This document shows positions 24,016-32,758 of a DNA stretch of 64,000 bases, one piece after another (position 1 is the first letter of the stretch; each line of letters opens with the position of its first letter). This stretch comes from Virgisporangium aliadipatigenens (lineage in GTDB: Bacteria > Actinomycetota > Actinomycetes > Mycobacteriales > Micromonosporaceae): contig NZ_BOPF01000003.1 in assembly GCF_016863615.1 (NCBI RefSeq), forward strand, positions 372,001 through 436,000, written 5' to 3'. The notes under the pieces are model-generated. The model searched no databases, was not told where the DNA came from, and saw only the letters and a list, made by a program, of their open reading frames with translations. A program made the translations under genes and the position numbers.

Positions 24016-26025
24016 CGCGTCGAGGACGAACGCGTACGTGTCGGCGAGTTCGGCGTCGCGCTGCGCCGTCGTGGCGCCGGGGCCGTGGCCGCCGGCCGCG
24101 TCGACGCGCAGCAGCACCGGCGCCGCCGTCCCGGTCGCCCGCAGCCGCGCCACGAACTTGCCCGGCTGCCACGGCGGCAGGCGGGAGTCGTTGCGGCCGG
24201 CGGTCACCAGCACCGGCGGGTAGGCGACGCCGTCGCGCAGCCGCCGGTAGGTGTCGGAGATCAGCAGTGCGCGCAGGCCATCCGGGGTGCCGACGGTGCC
24301 GAGCTCGGGCACGTTGACCGGGCCGTTCTCGCTGAACTCGAAGCGCAGGCTGTCCAGCAGCGGCACGTTGAGCACCACGGCGCCCCACAGGTCGGGCCGG
24401 CGCACCAGGGCACCGCCGACCGGGATCCCGCCGGCGCTGCCGCCGCAGGCGACCAGCCGCCCCGGCCGCGTCCAGCCCGCGTCGATCAGGCCGGTGGCGC
24501 AGTCGATGAGGTCGGTGACGGTGTTCTCCTTGGTCAGGAGCCGTCCGGCCCGGTGCCAGTCGCGGCCGTGTTCGCCGCCGCCGCGCAGGTGGGCCACCGC
24601 CCAGACGCCGCCGCGTTCGAACCAGACGCGCCGGTGCGGCTCGTGGGCGGGGGACAGGACGATGCCGTAGGAGCCGTAGCCGGTGAGCCAGACCGGGCGT
24701 TCGCCGTCGGGGACCAGATCCGCGCGGTGGATCAGCGAGACCGGTACCTCCGTGCCGTCCCGGGCGGTCACCACCACCCGGTGGAACGTCAGATCGCCCG
24801 GCCCCTCGGCGACCTCCTCCGGCGCGAGGGTGCCCGTCGCCGGGTCGTAGCGGTACCAGGCGGCTGGCGCTGTCCACGTTCCCACGAGAAGGGCCGGACC
24901 GCCGTCGGGCAGCGACGCCCACTCCCGCAGCCCGCCCTCGACGGGCATCGGCACCTCCTCGGCGGGTCCACCGTCGAGCGGCACCCGGCGCAGCCGCGAC
25001 ACCCCGCCGTCCAGGTCGCGCACCAGCAACCGGTCGTCGACGACGCGCACCGCCTCGATCACCCGCGGGCCCTGCGGCACCACCTCCGTGACCGGCCCGC
25101 CCCCGAACGGCACCCGCAGCACCCGCCGCCGTGGCGCGTCCGCGGCGACCACCAGGTACGCGGCGTCGGGGCCGAGCGCGAACGCCACCGTCTCGTCCTC
25201 CCGCGCGGCCACCCGCCGCCACGGGCACGTGGCCGGGTCGTCGAGCGCGGCGACCGGGGCCGCGTACAGCGTGCAGTCGCGCAGCCGCTCGTCGATGCCG
25301 CCGCCGCCCAACGCGCCGTGCGCCACCAGGGCCAGCGCCCACGCCCCGCCGGGCGGCACCATGAGCAGCGGCCGGTCGGTAGGCGCGAGCGGGACGCCGG
25401 GGTGCGCGTCGGGGCCGAGCACCACCGGGTCCGCGGCCGGGTCGTCGCCGAGCCGGTGCCGCCGGGTGGCGCTGAGGTCCCGCCGGCCCGCCGCCGCGTG
25501 CGGGTACCGGTGATACAGCAGCGAACCGTCGCCGAGCCAGCTCACGTACGGATGCCACACGTCGTCGATCCGATCGGGCAGCAGCCGTCCCGTGGCCACC
25601 GACAGGATCCGCAGGGCGCTGCGCTCCGAACCACCGCCGGACAGCCCGCAGGCGACGAGCGTCCCGTCGGGCGAGGGCACGTACCAGTCCAGGCTGTCGG
25701 CGCCGGGAGCGAACAGCACCGCCCCGTCGACGGCGAGCACCGGCGCACCGCCCGCATCCGCGCGCAGGTCGAACAGCCGCCCGCCGGCGGCGACCAGCCC
25801 GTGCCGCGTCGAGCCGGCACCGGCGCTCAGTTCGCGCAGCCGCGCGTGGATGCCGGCCCGGCCGGGCAGCGCCGACAACTCCCGCGCGGCGTGTGCGGCC
25901 TCGGCGTCCAGCCACGCGTCGAACTCCGCGTCCTGCGCCTCCATCCAGCGGTACGGGTCCTCGACGGCGACGCCGTGCAGCGTCTCGCGGACCGGTGCGA
26001 CACGGGCGGCCGGCGGCAGGCTCAT
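23998..26025 (-). CDS. Prolyl oligopeptidase-family serine peptidase (S9A)
   Basis: This 675-residue cytoplasmic peptidase cleaves short peptides after proline. The N-terminus carries the family's DPYRWMEAQDAEFDAWLDAE. A beta-propeller spans about residues 70-400 (repeats such as WYVPSPDGTLVACGLSGGG). The catalytic alpha/beta hydrolase domain follows with LTGYGSYGIVLSPAHEP, the Ser in GGSAGGIPVGG (about residue 530), the Asp in AGRNDSRLPPWQ and the His in AAGGHGPG. The usual length is about 700. ATG 26025 opens with MSLPPAARV; further upstream frame extension is not conserved in character. No signal peptide. Confidence 0.92.
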   Translation of the reverse strand: MSLPPAARVAPVRETLHGVAVEDPYRWMEAQDAEFDAWLDAEAAHAARELSALPGRAGIHARLRELSAGAGSTRHGLVAAGGRLFDLRADAGGAPVLAVDGAVLFAPGADSLDWYVPSPDGTLVACGLSGGGSERSALRILSVATGRLLPDRIDDVWHPYVSWLGDGSLLYHRYPHAAAGRRDLSATRRHRLGDDPAADPVVLGPDAHPGVPLAPTDRPLLMVPPGGAWALALVAHGALGGGGIDERLRDCTLYAAPVAALDDPATCPWRRVAAREDETVAFALGPDAAYLVVAADAPRRRVLRVPFGGGPVTEVVPQGPRVIEAVRVVDDRLLVRDLDGGVSRLRRVPLDGGPAEEVPMPVEGGLREWASLPDGGPALLVGTWTAPAAWYRYDPATGTLAPEEVAEGPGDLTFHRVVVTARDGTEVPVSLIHRADLVPDGERPVWLTGYGSYGIVLSPAHEPHRRVWFERGGVWAVAHLRGGGEHGRDWHRAGRLLTKENTVTDLIDCATGLIDAGWTRPGRLVACGGSAGGIPVGGALVRRPDLWGAVVLNVPLLDSLRFEFSENGPVNVPELGTVGTPDGLRALLISDTYRRLRDGVAYPPVLVTAGRNDSRLPPWQPGKFVARLRATGTAAPVLLRVDAAGGHGPGATTAQRDAELADTYAFVLDALGIDA

Positions 26026-26128
26026 GGGGCCATCATGACTCGACGTTGAGGTGCGCGTGAGTACCGCTTGCGCCGGGCGCCGGAGTGTTGTCCGGTCAGC
26101 AGCCCCGATCAGATGCGGAACCCTCTCG

Positions 26129-27946
26129 ATGAAAGCGAAGATCGCCGTCGGCGCACTCGCCGTGCTCGCCCTCGGCGGCGGCGGTGTCCTCTGGGCGTCC
26201 GCCTCGGCCAGTGCCGCTCCCGCCGCGCCGAGCGACGTCACGTTCACCCGGGACCGCGCCACACCCGGCGACGTGACGGTGAAGTGGTCGGCGGTGCCCG
26301 GTGCCACCCGGTACAACGTGAGCGTCTTCGACGGCACCAGGAACACGGTCACCACGCTGCCGGGCGGCACGACGGCGTTCGCGCTCAAGCAGCCGTCGTG
26401 CGTGAAGCTGCGGGTCAAGGTCACCTCGCGGGACGCGTTCGGCGCCGGCGGCACCTCGGGCAACACCTACGTCGACACCACCCAGCCGGGGCCGGTGCAG
26501 GGGCTCAAGGCGGCGTTCGGGGAGGGGCAGACGACGCTGACGGCCACCTGGTCGCAACCGAAGAACCTCGGCGTGAAGCCGTCGTCGAACGGCACCCCCG
26601 ACGCCGTGCAGTACCGGGTCGACATCTTCGACCGGAACTCCGGCCGCTACCCGGGCGGCAAGTACACCGAGTTCCCCGCGCAGACGGTGACGACCACCGA
26701 CCCGACGCACACGTTCACCGGGCTCGACCCCGCGAACGGCCCCTACAAGCTGGCCGTCACCGCGGAGACCGGCGGCTACCCGACCGGGACCGACGGCGCC
26801 TCCTGCAAGAACGGCCGCACGGTGCTGACCGTCGACGACACCACCGCGACCGTGACGAGGCTGAAGACGGCCCGCACCGAGCCGACCGCCGAGGCCGTCA
26901 CGCTCACCTGGGAGAAGCCCGCCTACACCACGACGACGGCCATCACCGGATACGTGGTGCGCTACGGCGAACGGCTCAACGGGGCCGACCCGACGGCGTT
27001 CCACGAGGTGCGCGTCGTCGGGCAGTCCGTGCAGCTGCCGGCCACGCCGTTGAAGGCGTGGATGTTCCGGGTGTATCCGGTGACGGCCAAAGGCGAGGGG
27101 CTGCCGCAGACGGCGAAGCTCGACGCGATTCCGGGGCTGGAGACCAACAAGCCGGCCGTGACCGTGCGCAACACCACGAACTCCCTGCGGGTGACGCTGT
27201 CGACGGCGTCGGGCATGTTCAAGACGTTCCCGACGACGGTGGTGCGCATCAAGGAGACGCTGAACGCCGAGACCGCCTACACCGACGAGGCCACCGTCGC
27301 GCACGGGGCGACCGACTTCCAGTTCCTCGACCTGCCGCAGCGGCGCTACCTCGTGCAGGTCGTCGCCGTGAACGGCCCGAACGAGCTGACGCTGTACCGC
27401 GAGATCCGCGACCTCAACCCGGCCGGCCTGACCGGCACGGCGCTGGTCGAGGCCGACTTCACCGCGCAGCACTTCGCGGAGCCGTGGGGCACCGACGGCT
27501 ACGACCTGATGGTGAACCGCCCCTCGGCCGACATGGCGCTCTACGCCACCACGACGGAGGAGATCGGCTACCTGTGGCTGCGCGCCTCGTCGGACGGCGC
27601 GGGCCGGGTCACCGGCTACCAGGTGTCGATCTCGCGCGGCAGCGTCCACGTCGGCACCTACCGGGGCGGCGCGAAGTGCGGCGGCGACCTCGCCTCCGTC
27701 GAGTACCCCTACGCCTGGCAGGACCGCACGTCGCCGACGCACCGGATCTACGCGGTCGTCACCGGGGACACGCTGACGGTCTACAACGACTTCGACCTCA
27801 TGCTCACCGTGCCGAACCTGTCGGCGGCGCACTCGACGGTCTGCTCCGACAGCCCGGCCCCGAACGGCACCCAGGCCGGCTTCCACGTGCTGAACACGTA
27901 CACCTCCTCGAAGCTCGGCCCGAAGACCGACATCCGGGTCACCTGA
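26129..27946 (+). CDS. Secreted fibronectin type III repeat protein
   Basis: This 605-residue exported protein has a Sec signal peptide (MKAKIAVGALAVLALGGGG, cleavage near SASAA at about residue 30). At least three, perhaps four FN3-like beta domains follow (about 33-122, 125-225, 238-335, 340-430); the first has VKWSAVPGATRYNVSVFDG, the second LTATWSQPKN and VQYRVDIFD, the third LTWEKPAYT and TGYVVRYGE. A distinct C-terminal beta-rich region (about 445-605) with three Cys may bind carbohydrate or protein. There is no catalytic motif, sortase signal or membrane anchor. The likely role is extracellular binding or adhesion; the ligand is unknown. Confidence 0.82.
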   Translation: MKAKIAVGALAVLALGGGGVLWASASASAAPAAPSDVTFTRDRATPGDVTVKWSAVPGATRYNVSVFDGTRNTVTTLPGGTTAFALKQPSCVKLRVKVTSRDAFGAGGTSGNTYVDTTQPGPVQGLKAAFGEGQTTLTATWSQPKNLGVKPSSNGTPDAVQYRVDIFDRNSGRYPGGKYTEFPAQTVTTTDPTHTFTGLDPANGPYKLAVTAETGGYPTGTDGASCKNGRTVLTVDDTTATVTRLKTARTEPTAEAVTLTWEKPAYTTTTAITGYVVRYGERLNGADPTAFHEVRVVGQSVQLPATPLKAWMFRVYPVTAKGEGLPQTAKLDAIPGLETNKPAVTVRNTTNSLRVTLSTASGMFKTFPTTVVRIKETLNAETAYTDEATVAHGATDFQFLDLPQRRYLVQVVAVNGPNELTLYREIRDLNPAGLTGTALVEADFTAQHFAEPWGTDGYDLMVNRPSADMALYATTTEEIGYLWLRASSDGAGRVTGYQVSISRGSVHVGTYRGGAKCGGDLASVEYPYAWQDRTSPTHRIYAVVTGDTLTVYNDFDLMLTVPNLSAAHSTVCSDSPAPNGTQAGFHVLNTYTSSKLGPKTDIRVT

Positions 27947-27968
27947 AGGGTCAACTAGCCTCTGGCCC

Positions 27969-28754
27969 ATGGCGGACGCCGGCGCGCGGGCACTGCGATT
28001 CGTCGCGGCCCGCTGCGCCGGCGATCCGCTCGATCCGAGCCTGCGCATCACCCTGAACTTCCACCCGGACCGCACCCTGCCGGCGCTCGTCGCCGACGGG
28101 GTGTACGTGTCCCAGTTCGTCACCGGGACCAGCAACGGCGGCCTGACCGCGTACCCCGGTGGGGACCGCTGGCGCTGGGAACGGCGCATGTTCGGCGGCG
28201 CCTACGACGACGCGCCCCCGCACGCCCGCCCCGTCTACGGCGCCCTGAACTTCCGCCGCGACCCGTACGGTGCCGCGCCCCGCTTCGGTTCGGCGCACCT
28301 GCGCCTGAACGCCGCCGCGCTGCACCGGGCGACGTTCTGCTACCCGGACAGTTACCTGGAGCCGACGGACTTCGGCGTCGCGGCGCGGATGCCGCTGATC
28401 GCCCTCGCGCGGGCCGCCGCCGTGGCGGATCCGTTGGACGACTACGTCGAGGCGCACGTGCACGGCCCGGTGCGGCTGGACCGCGACATCGAGGCCGTGG
28501 TGCTCGATCCGTCCTATATGGACAGTGAGATCCCGCCGGGGTTGCCCGTCGAGTGGCATCCCGGCTTCCGGCTTCCCGTCGAGGAGTTGGTCCGGCACGC
28601 CGACTACCGGGGGCGGCGCCACGTGGACCTCGGTGTCGCGCTGGCCGTCGACGGCGTGCTGACACCAAAGCTGATCGGGGATGCCGCCGGCCGGCACGAC
28701 CCGCAGGACCTGAAGCGGGTGTGGCATCTCCTGGCGCGCTTCGGCCGTCGCTGA
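27969..28754 (+). CDS. DUF3626 family protein
   Basis: This 261-residue protein matches the DUF3626 pattern: ITLNFHPDRT near residue 27, VADGVYVSQFVTGTSNGG, AYPGGDRWRWERRMFGGAYD, the conserved VYGALNFRRDPYGAAPRFGS, then LRLNAAALHRATFCYPDS and EAHVHGP. The concentration of His, Asp and Arg in these motifs suggests an enzyme, possibly in phosphoester or nucleotide chemistry, but no activity is established as far as I know. ATG 27969 follows TAGCCT (27956-27961) by 7 nt, a leaderless layout. Confidence 0.87.
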   Translation: MADAGARALRFVAARCAGDPLDPSLRITLNFHPDRTLPALVADGVYVSQFVTGTSNGGLTAYPGGDRWRWERRMFGGAYDDAPPHARPVYGALNFRRDPYGAAPRFGSAHLRLNAAALHRATFCYPDSYLEPTDFGVAARMPLIALARAAAVADPLDDYVEAHVHGPVRLDRDIEAVVLDPSYMDSEIPPGLPVEWHPGFRLPVEELVRHADYRGRRHVDLGVALAVDGVLTPKLIGDAAGRHDPQDLKRVWHLLARFGRR

Positions 28755-28790
28755 TCCGTCATTGCGCGAGCCCACTGCGACACGCTACGG

Positions 28791-28822
28791 TTTCATGTGT
28801 AAGAAAGTTCTGACACGTGAAA
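28791..28822. promoter_or_regulatory. Operator-like inverted repeat before the ArsR-type operon
   Basis: TTTCATGTGT (28791-28800) is inverted to ACACGTGAAA (28813-28822), 9 of 10 matches, with a 12-nt spacer. The right arm overlaps the AAGGAG ribosome site of the regulator gene. This is a likely autoregulatory binding site. Confidence 0.65.
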
Positions 28823-28830
28823 GGAGTCGC

Positions 28831-29181
28831 ATGACAGCGGCGCGGCCGACCGGCGACGACCTGGTCGAGATGCTGGCCGCCCTGGCAAACCCGCTGCGGC
28901 TGCGCATCGTCGCCCGGCTGGCCCATGGCCGGGACTACGTGAGCCACCTGGCCCGCGAGATCGGGATCAGCCGGCCACTGCTGCACATGCACCTCCAGCG
29001 CCTCGAGGCCGCCGGCCTGATCACCGGCACCCTCGAGCTCTCCGAGGACGGCAAGGCCATGAAGTACTACGAGGTCACCGACTTCGACCTGCACCTCACC
29101 GCGTCGGCCGTCGCCGAGGCGGCACGCACCCTCGACGGCCCGGAGTCGGATCCGGGCCCCACCCGGAAGGAACGGCACTGA
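28831..29181 (+). CDS. ArsR-type winged-helix transcriptional regulator
   Basis: This 116-residue DNA-binding protein has an ArsR/HTH_20-like wHTH at residues about 10-85: MLAALANPLRLRIVARLAHG, SHLAREIGISRPLLHMHLQR as recognition helix, and the wing ITGTLELSEDGKAMKYYEV. It has no metal-binding Cys pair, so it responds to something other than a soft metal. ATG 28831 has a strong AAGGAG. It is the first gene of a three-gene operon in which each junction is a TGATG overlap. Autoregulation through the upstream dyad is likely. Confidence 0.88.
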   Translation: MTAARPTGDDLVEMLAALANPLRLRIVARLAHGRDYVSHLAREIGISRPLLHMHLQRLEAAGLITGTLELSEDGKAMKYYEVTDFDLHLTASAVAEAARTLDGPESDPGPTRKERH

Positions 29182-29462
29182 TGCCCCTGACCGCCGGCCC
29201 GGAGTCGTGGCCGCAGACCACGTTCGCGCTCGGCGCCATGCTGCTCGTCGTGGTGCTGGTGATCGCGATCGCGGCCACCTGGCTCGAATACCGCCGGACC
29301 AAGCTCGTCGCCCACCAGGAGGACGACCTGCGCCAGCTCGTCAAGCGCTACGAGCAGCTGTCCGAGCACACCCTCGACGCCCAGCAGCGTTGCGCCACCG
29401 ACGTCGCGGAGCTGCGCACCCGCACCGCGTCCATCGAGAAGATCCTGCGGACGGTGGAGTGA
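29181..29462 (+). CDS. Single-pass membrane protein with cytoplasmic coiled coil
   Basis: This 93-residue protein has one N-terminal transmembrane helix (TTFALGAMLLVVVLVIAIAA, residues about 13-34) followed by a charged helix with heptad pattern (EYRRTKLVAHQEDDLRQLVK and onwards to the end). It is not a recognised family. It is translationally coupled on both sides (TGATG), to an ArsR-type regulator upstream and a quinone-reductase-like gene downstream. This suggests a membrane scaffold or sensor for that system. Its coupling argues it is a real gene despite the small size. Confidence 0.75.
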   Translation: MPLTAGPESWPQTTFALGAMLLVVVLVIAIAATWLEYRRTKLVAHQEDDLRQLVKRYEQLSEHTLDAQQRCATDVAELRTRTASIEKILRTVE

Positions 29463-30409
29463 TGAAGGCGATCACGCAGCGGGTCTACGGCGCGCCGGCC
29501 GACGTGCTGACGTTCGGCGAGGTGCCGACGCCGGTCGCGAAGCCGGGCCAGGTGCTGATCCGGGTGCGCGCCGCCGGGGTCGACGCGGGCGTGTGGCACG
29601 CGGTGCGCGGCGAGGCCTACATCGCGCGGCTCTACTTCGGACTCCCGAGACCCAGGCAGCGCGTGCCGGGGCGGGACATCGCCGGCACCGTGGAGGCCGT
29701 GGGGGAGGGGGTCACCCGGTTCGCGGTCGGCGACGCCGTGTGGGCCGAACACGACGGCGCCTACGCCGAGTACGTCGCCGTGCCGCAGCAGTGGGTCGAG
29801 CCGAAGCCGGCCGGGGCGACGTTCGAGCAGGCGGCCGCGCTCAGCGTTTCGGGCAAGACCGCGCTGCAGGCGATGCGCGACGCCGCGCAGGTCGGCGCCG
29901 GCACGCGGATCCTCATCAACGGCGCGTCCTCGGGCGTCGGCGTCTACGCCGTGCAGGTGGCCAAGGCGTTCGGGGCCGAGGTGACCGGCGTGTGCAGCGG
30001 CCGCAACGCCGCGCTGGTGCGCTCCCTCGGCGCCGACCACGTCGTCGACTACACCGTCGAGGACTTCACGACGAAGAAGTACGACGTGATCTTCGACCTG
30101 ATCGGCAACCGGTCCATTGTGGAGTGTCGCCGGGCGCTGGTGCCCGAGGGGAGGCTGGTACTCGCCTTCGGCGGGGGCGGCAGGTGGTTCGGCCCGGTCG
30201 GCAAGCTCCTCGGCGCGGTCGCCACCGGACGGGCGAAGCCGTTCACCGCCGCGCGCAAGCGGGAGGACTTCGTCGCCCTGCGCCGCATGGTCGAGGACGG
30301 GACGCTCACGCCGGTCATCGACCGGACGTTCGCGCTCCCCGAGGCCGCCGCCGCCATCGCCTACGTCGAGTCCGGCCGGGCCCGCGGCAAGGTCGTTCTC
30401 ACCAACTGA
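29462..30409 (+). CDS. Zinc-independent MDR oxidoreductase (quinone-reductase-like)
   Basis: This is a 315-residue NAD(P)H-dependent medium-chain reductase. The N-terminal GroES-like domain (MKAITQRVYGAPADVLTFGE) lacks zinc cysteines. GRDIAGTVEAVGEGVTRFAVGD is the family core, and the Rossmann motif INGASSGVGVYAVQVAKAFG lies near residue 155. Such enzymes reduce quinones or enones. ATG 29462 overlaps the previous stop (TGATG), completing the three-gene operon. The 3' end overlaps the convergent exonuclease-TerD gene by 11 bp. An electrophile-response role fits the regulator-led operon, as inference. Confidence 0.9.
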   Translation: MKAITQRVYGAPADVLTFGEVPTPVAKPGQVLIRVRAAGVDAGVWHAVRGEAYIARLYFGLPRPRQRVPGRDIAGTVEAVGEGVTRFAVGDAVWAEHDGAYAEYVAVPQQWVEPKPAGATFEQAAALSVSGKTALQAMRDAAQVGAGTRILINGASSGVGVYAVQVAKAFGAEVTGVCSGRNAALVRSLGADHVVDYTVEDFTTKKYDVIFDLIGNRSIVECRRALVPEGRLVLAFGGGGRWFGPVGKLLGAVATGRAKPFTAARKREDFVALRRMVEDGTLTPVIDRTFALPEAAAAIAYVESGRARGKVVLTN

Positions 30410-32201
30410 TTCCGTGGAACGCCATGAGCCCCTCCGCACCGTCGACGAACCCGCGCCCCACGGCCCGGAAGCGCCACAGCGCACCCCGCCGGTCCACGTG
30501 CGCGAGCAGCACCCCACGCCCGGGCGGGACGGCGTCCAGCGTCGCCCGGGCGCGCACCGCACCGGCGTCGTCCCGCACCACCACCTCGATCGGGCCGGAC
30601 TCGCCCTCCGGCCGCACGGCGGCGATCGCCACGCGTGACACGTCCGGCGGCATCCGGCCGGGGCGCAGCTCCACGAGCACCTCGTGCGGGGTGTCCCGGG
30701 TCAGTTCGACCGCGCCGTCGGCGGCGGCGGGCGCGTGGCGGTGCACGAAATCCGCGTCGGCGCGCACCTGATCCTCGGTGTCCGCCAGGAACGCCAGCAC
30801 GTCCACAGTGGACCCGTCCGGACCCCGCACCGAGACCGTCCACTGCGGGCATTCCGGTGTCAGGTCCGCCTCGGCGCCCCGGGTCAGCACCACCGCCTCC
30901 CCACCCGGGCGCGCCGCATCGTCCCCGGCCCACGGCGCCGTGGCGTCGTCGGCCACGGGCGCCGGGGTGGCGGGGGCGTGCGGCGGTTGCGTGGGGCCGG
31001 TGCGGGCGGGGTCGCGGTGCCGGGGCGCCAGGGTGAGCGGGTCGCACCCGTGCAGGCCCAGGGCTTGCAGGCGCGGCCACCGGGCGTCGTCCTCGGCGCC
31101 GGGCAGCGCGACCAGGTGCGTGACCCGCGCGGTGACGTCGACGGCGGCGATCCCGCCCAGCGTTCCGATGCGGGCCCGGACCTCGGCGGCCTCGGCCGCG
31201 CTCCCGCCGACGACCAGATAGCAGCGGCCGGCCAGCGGTCCGGGCGGCGCGACGCGCGGCGGCTCCACCGGCGGCGCCTGCCGCGGCACCCCGGCCGCCA
31301 CGTCACCCAGCAGCGCCGCGAACTCCGCCTCGCTCACGACCGCCGTGCCGAAGCGCGCCGCGGCGCGCCGCTTCACGGTCGCCTCCCCGCCGTCGTCCGG
31401 TGCCGCGCCGGTGGCGGTGGGCGCCGGAAGGTCGGTGACGAGCAGGCTGGTGCGGCCGCTGACGGCGTTCATGACGTCGAGGCCGGCCCGTGCGGCGCGG
31501 GCCATCAGCAGCTCCCGGGGCTCGGCGCCCGGACCGGTGAACGCCACCTTCATCCCCTGCACCAGCGGCTGCCCCGCGCTCCAGCGGCCGGGGTACGCCC
31601 ACGGGCACAGCGGGCGCGGCGCGCGGGCCGGGTAGACGACCGGCTCGTCGTGCGGATCGCACGGGGTCAACGGAAGGCGCACCGCCAGCCGTCGCGCCGC
31701 GGCCAGGCTGTGCACCAGGATCTCGGCGAGCACGCGGGTGTCGTCCTCCGCGTCGTGCGGGCGGGACTGCGCCACGCCCCAGTGCGCGGCGAGCGAGGCC
31801 AACGACAGGCTCGGCACCGGCAGGTCCAGCCGGCGGGTGAGGGCCAGGGTGCAGAGGCGTTCGGTCACCGGCAGCGGGTGCAGTGCGCGCCGCGCCTCGG
31901 CCGCGAGGAACCGCCAGTCGAACCTCGCGTTGTGCGCGACGAGAACGCGCCCCTCCAGCAGTTCCGCCAAATGGTGGACGACCGACGGGAAGAGCGGGGC
32001 ACCGGCGAGCCGCTCGCGCGACAACCCGTGGATGTGCACCGGTCCCGGATCGATGCCCGGGTCGAGCAGCGTCGACCAGGAACGCCCCGGCGAACCGTCG
32101 GCCTCCAGCTGGATCACCGCGATCTGCAGCACCCGGTCGGCGGACGGCCGCAACCCGGTCGTCTCCACGTCCACGACCGCATACCGCCTCCGCGCGCCCA
32201 T
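30399..32201 (-). CDS. Exonuclease (DEDDh)-BRCT-BRCT-TerD fusion protein
   Basis: This 600-residue multidomain protein has, in order: a DnaQ-type 3'-5' exonuclease (residues about 7-175) with YAVVDVETTGL, HNARFDWRFLAAEA and the final catalytic pair in SRPHDAEDDTRVLAE; one BRCT-like domain (about 215-300, GMKVAFTGPGAEPRELL, then VSGRTSLLVTD); a second (about 320-400, GRCYLVVGGSAAEAAEV, then VTHLVALPG); a Pro/Ala linker; and a C-terminal TerD-like domain (about 445-598) with VLTRGAEADLT, VDVLAFLAD, DADFVHRHAP and ALWRFRAVGRGF. Exonuclease-BRCT pairing points to DNA repair; TerD domains mark tellurite/phage-stress systems. ATG 32201. A decayed paralogue lies at 15184-15845. Confidence 0.85.
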   Translation of the reverse strand: MGARRRYAVVDVETTGLRPSADRVLQIAVIQLEADGSPGRSWSTLLDPGIDPGPVHIHGLSRERLAGAPLFPSVVHHLAELLEGRVLVAHNARFDWRFLAAEARRALHPLPVTERLCTLALTRRLDLPVPSLSLASLAAHWGVAQSRPHDAEDDTRVLAEILVHSLAAARRLAVRLPLTPCDPHDEPVVYPARAPRPLCPWAYPGRWSAGQPLVQGMKVAFTGPGAEPRELLMARAARAGLDVMNAVSGRTSLLVTDLPAPTATGAAPDDGGEATVKRRAAARFGTAVVSEAEFAALLGDVAAGVPRQAPPVEPPRVAPPGPLAGRCYLVVGGSAAEAAEVRARIGTLGGIAAVDVTARVTHLVALPGAEDDARWPRLQALGLHGCDPLTLAPRHRDPARTGPTQPPHAPATPAPVADDATAPWAGDDAARPGGEAVVLTRGAEADLTPECPQWTVSVRGPDGSTVDVLAFLADTEDQVRADADFVHRHAPAAADGAVELTRDTPHEVLVELRPGRMPPDVSRVAIAAVRPEGESGPIEVVVRDDAGAVRARATLDAVPPGRGVLLAHVDRRGALWRFRAVGRGFVDGAEGLMAFHGISW

Positions 32202-32264
32202 GGATCAATTGTGCGGGCGGTCCGCCTCCGGCCGCGCGGGTCCACCGCCCATCGCTCGCCGGGG

Positions 32265-32281
32265 TTTAGCCCTGAGCGAAA
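32265..32281. promoter_or_regulatory. ClgR/PopR-type box upstream of popR
   Basis: TTTAGC-CCTGA-GCGAAA (32265-32281) is an inverted repeat with 5 of 6 matching arm positions and the 5-bp spacing of ClgR/PopR-type sites (CGC-N5-GCG core). It lies about 30 bp before the TACGGT hexamer of the regulator gene. Confidence 0.5.
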
Positions 32282-32321
32282 GGCACTGCCGCCGGTTCGG
32301 CGGGCGCCTTACGGTGTCTCG

Positions 32322-32672
32322 ATGGCGGACGTTGTTCCCTTCGGCCCTCGCGAGCGGCGCAGGCCGCTGCTGCGCACGCTCGTCGGCGACGTGCTCCGCC
32401 GGCACCGGCTGCGGCAGCGGCGCACCCTCGCCGACGTGGCGCGCGACGCCAGGGTCTCCGTGCAGTACCTGTCCGAGGTCGAACGCGGCCGCAAGGAGGC
32501 CAGTTCGGAGGTGCTCGCCGCCGTCTGCGCGGCCCTGCGCATCGACCTGAGCGACCTGCTGACCGAGATCAACCAGGACCTGATCCGCGTGGTTCCCGCC
32601 GCGCCCGTGCGCCCGATGCGGCCGGCCCGGCCGGGTCCCCGGCGCGGGGACGTGGTGCTGCTCGCGGCGTGA
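32322..32672 (+). CDS. popR: PopR/ClgR-type XRE activator of clp genes, with C-terminal LAA degron
   Basis: This 116-residue Cro/C1-type DNA-binding protein has its HTH at about residues 36-75 (TLADVARDARVSVQYLSEVE). In Streptomyces, PopR activates the accessory clpP3-clpP4 operon, and ClgR activates clpP1P2; both are degraded by Clp protease through terminal alanines. This protein ends DVVLLAA, the same kind of ssrA-like Ala-Ala tail, and it sits convergently beside a clpP pair without clpX or tig, which favours PopR. ATG 32322 follows TACGGT (32310-32315) by 6 nt (leaderless). ClgR cannot be excluded. Confidence 0.8.
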   Translation: MADVVPFGPRERRRPLLRTLVGDVLRRHRLRQRRTLADVARDARVSVQYLSEVERGRKEASSEVLAAVCAALRIDLSDLLTEINQDLIRVVPAAPVRPMRPARPGPRRGDVVLLAA

Positions 32673-32683
32673 CGGGCCGCTCA

Positions 32684-32746
32684 AGATCAAGGGGTGGTGG
32701 GTTGCACTCCTGTCGGCGTGTCGCGCCACTGAGCACCCCTTGATCT
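32684..32746. terminator. Long-loop inverted repeat between popR and clpP
   Basis: AGATCAAGGGGTG (32684-32696) is perfectly inverted to CACCCCTTGATCT (32734-32746), with a 37-nt loop. It fills the gap between two convergent genes and is most simply a bidirectional terminator. Confidence 0.65.
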
Positions 32747-32758
32747 CGAGGTCCCCGC

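Noticed and set aside
24085-26049. A long forward open frame opposite the prolyl oligopeptidase
   Set aside because: It is antisense to a gene with complete catalytic motifs; no domain or ribosome site.
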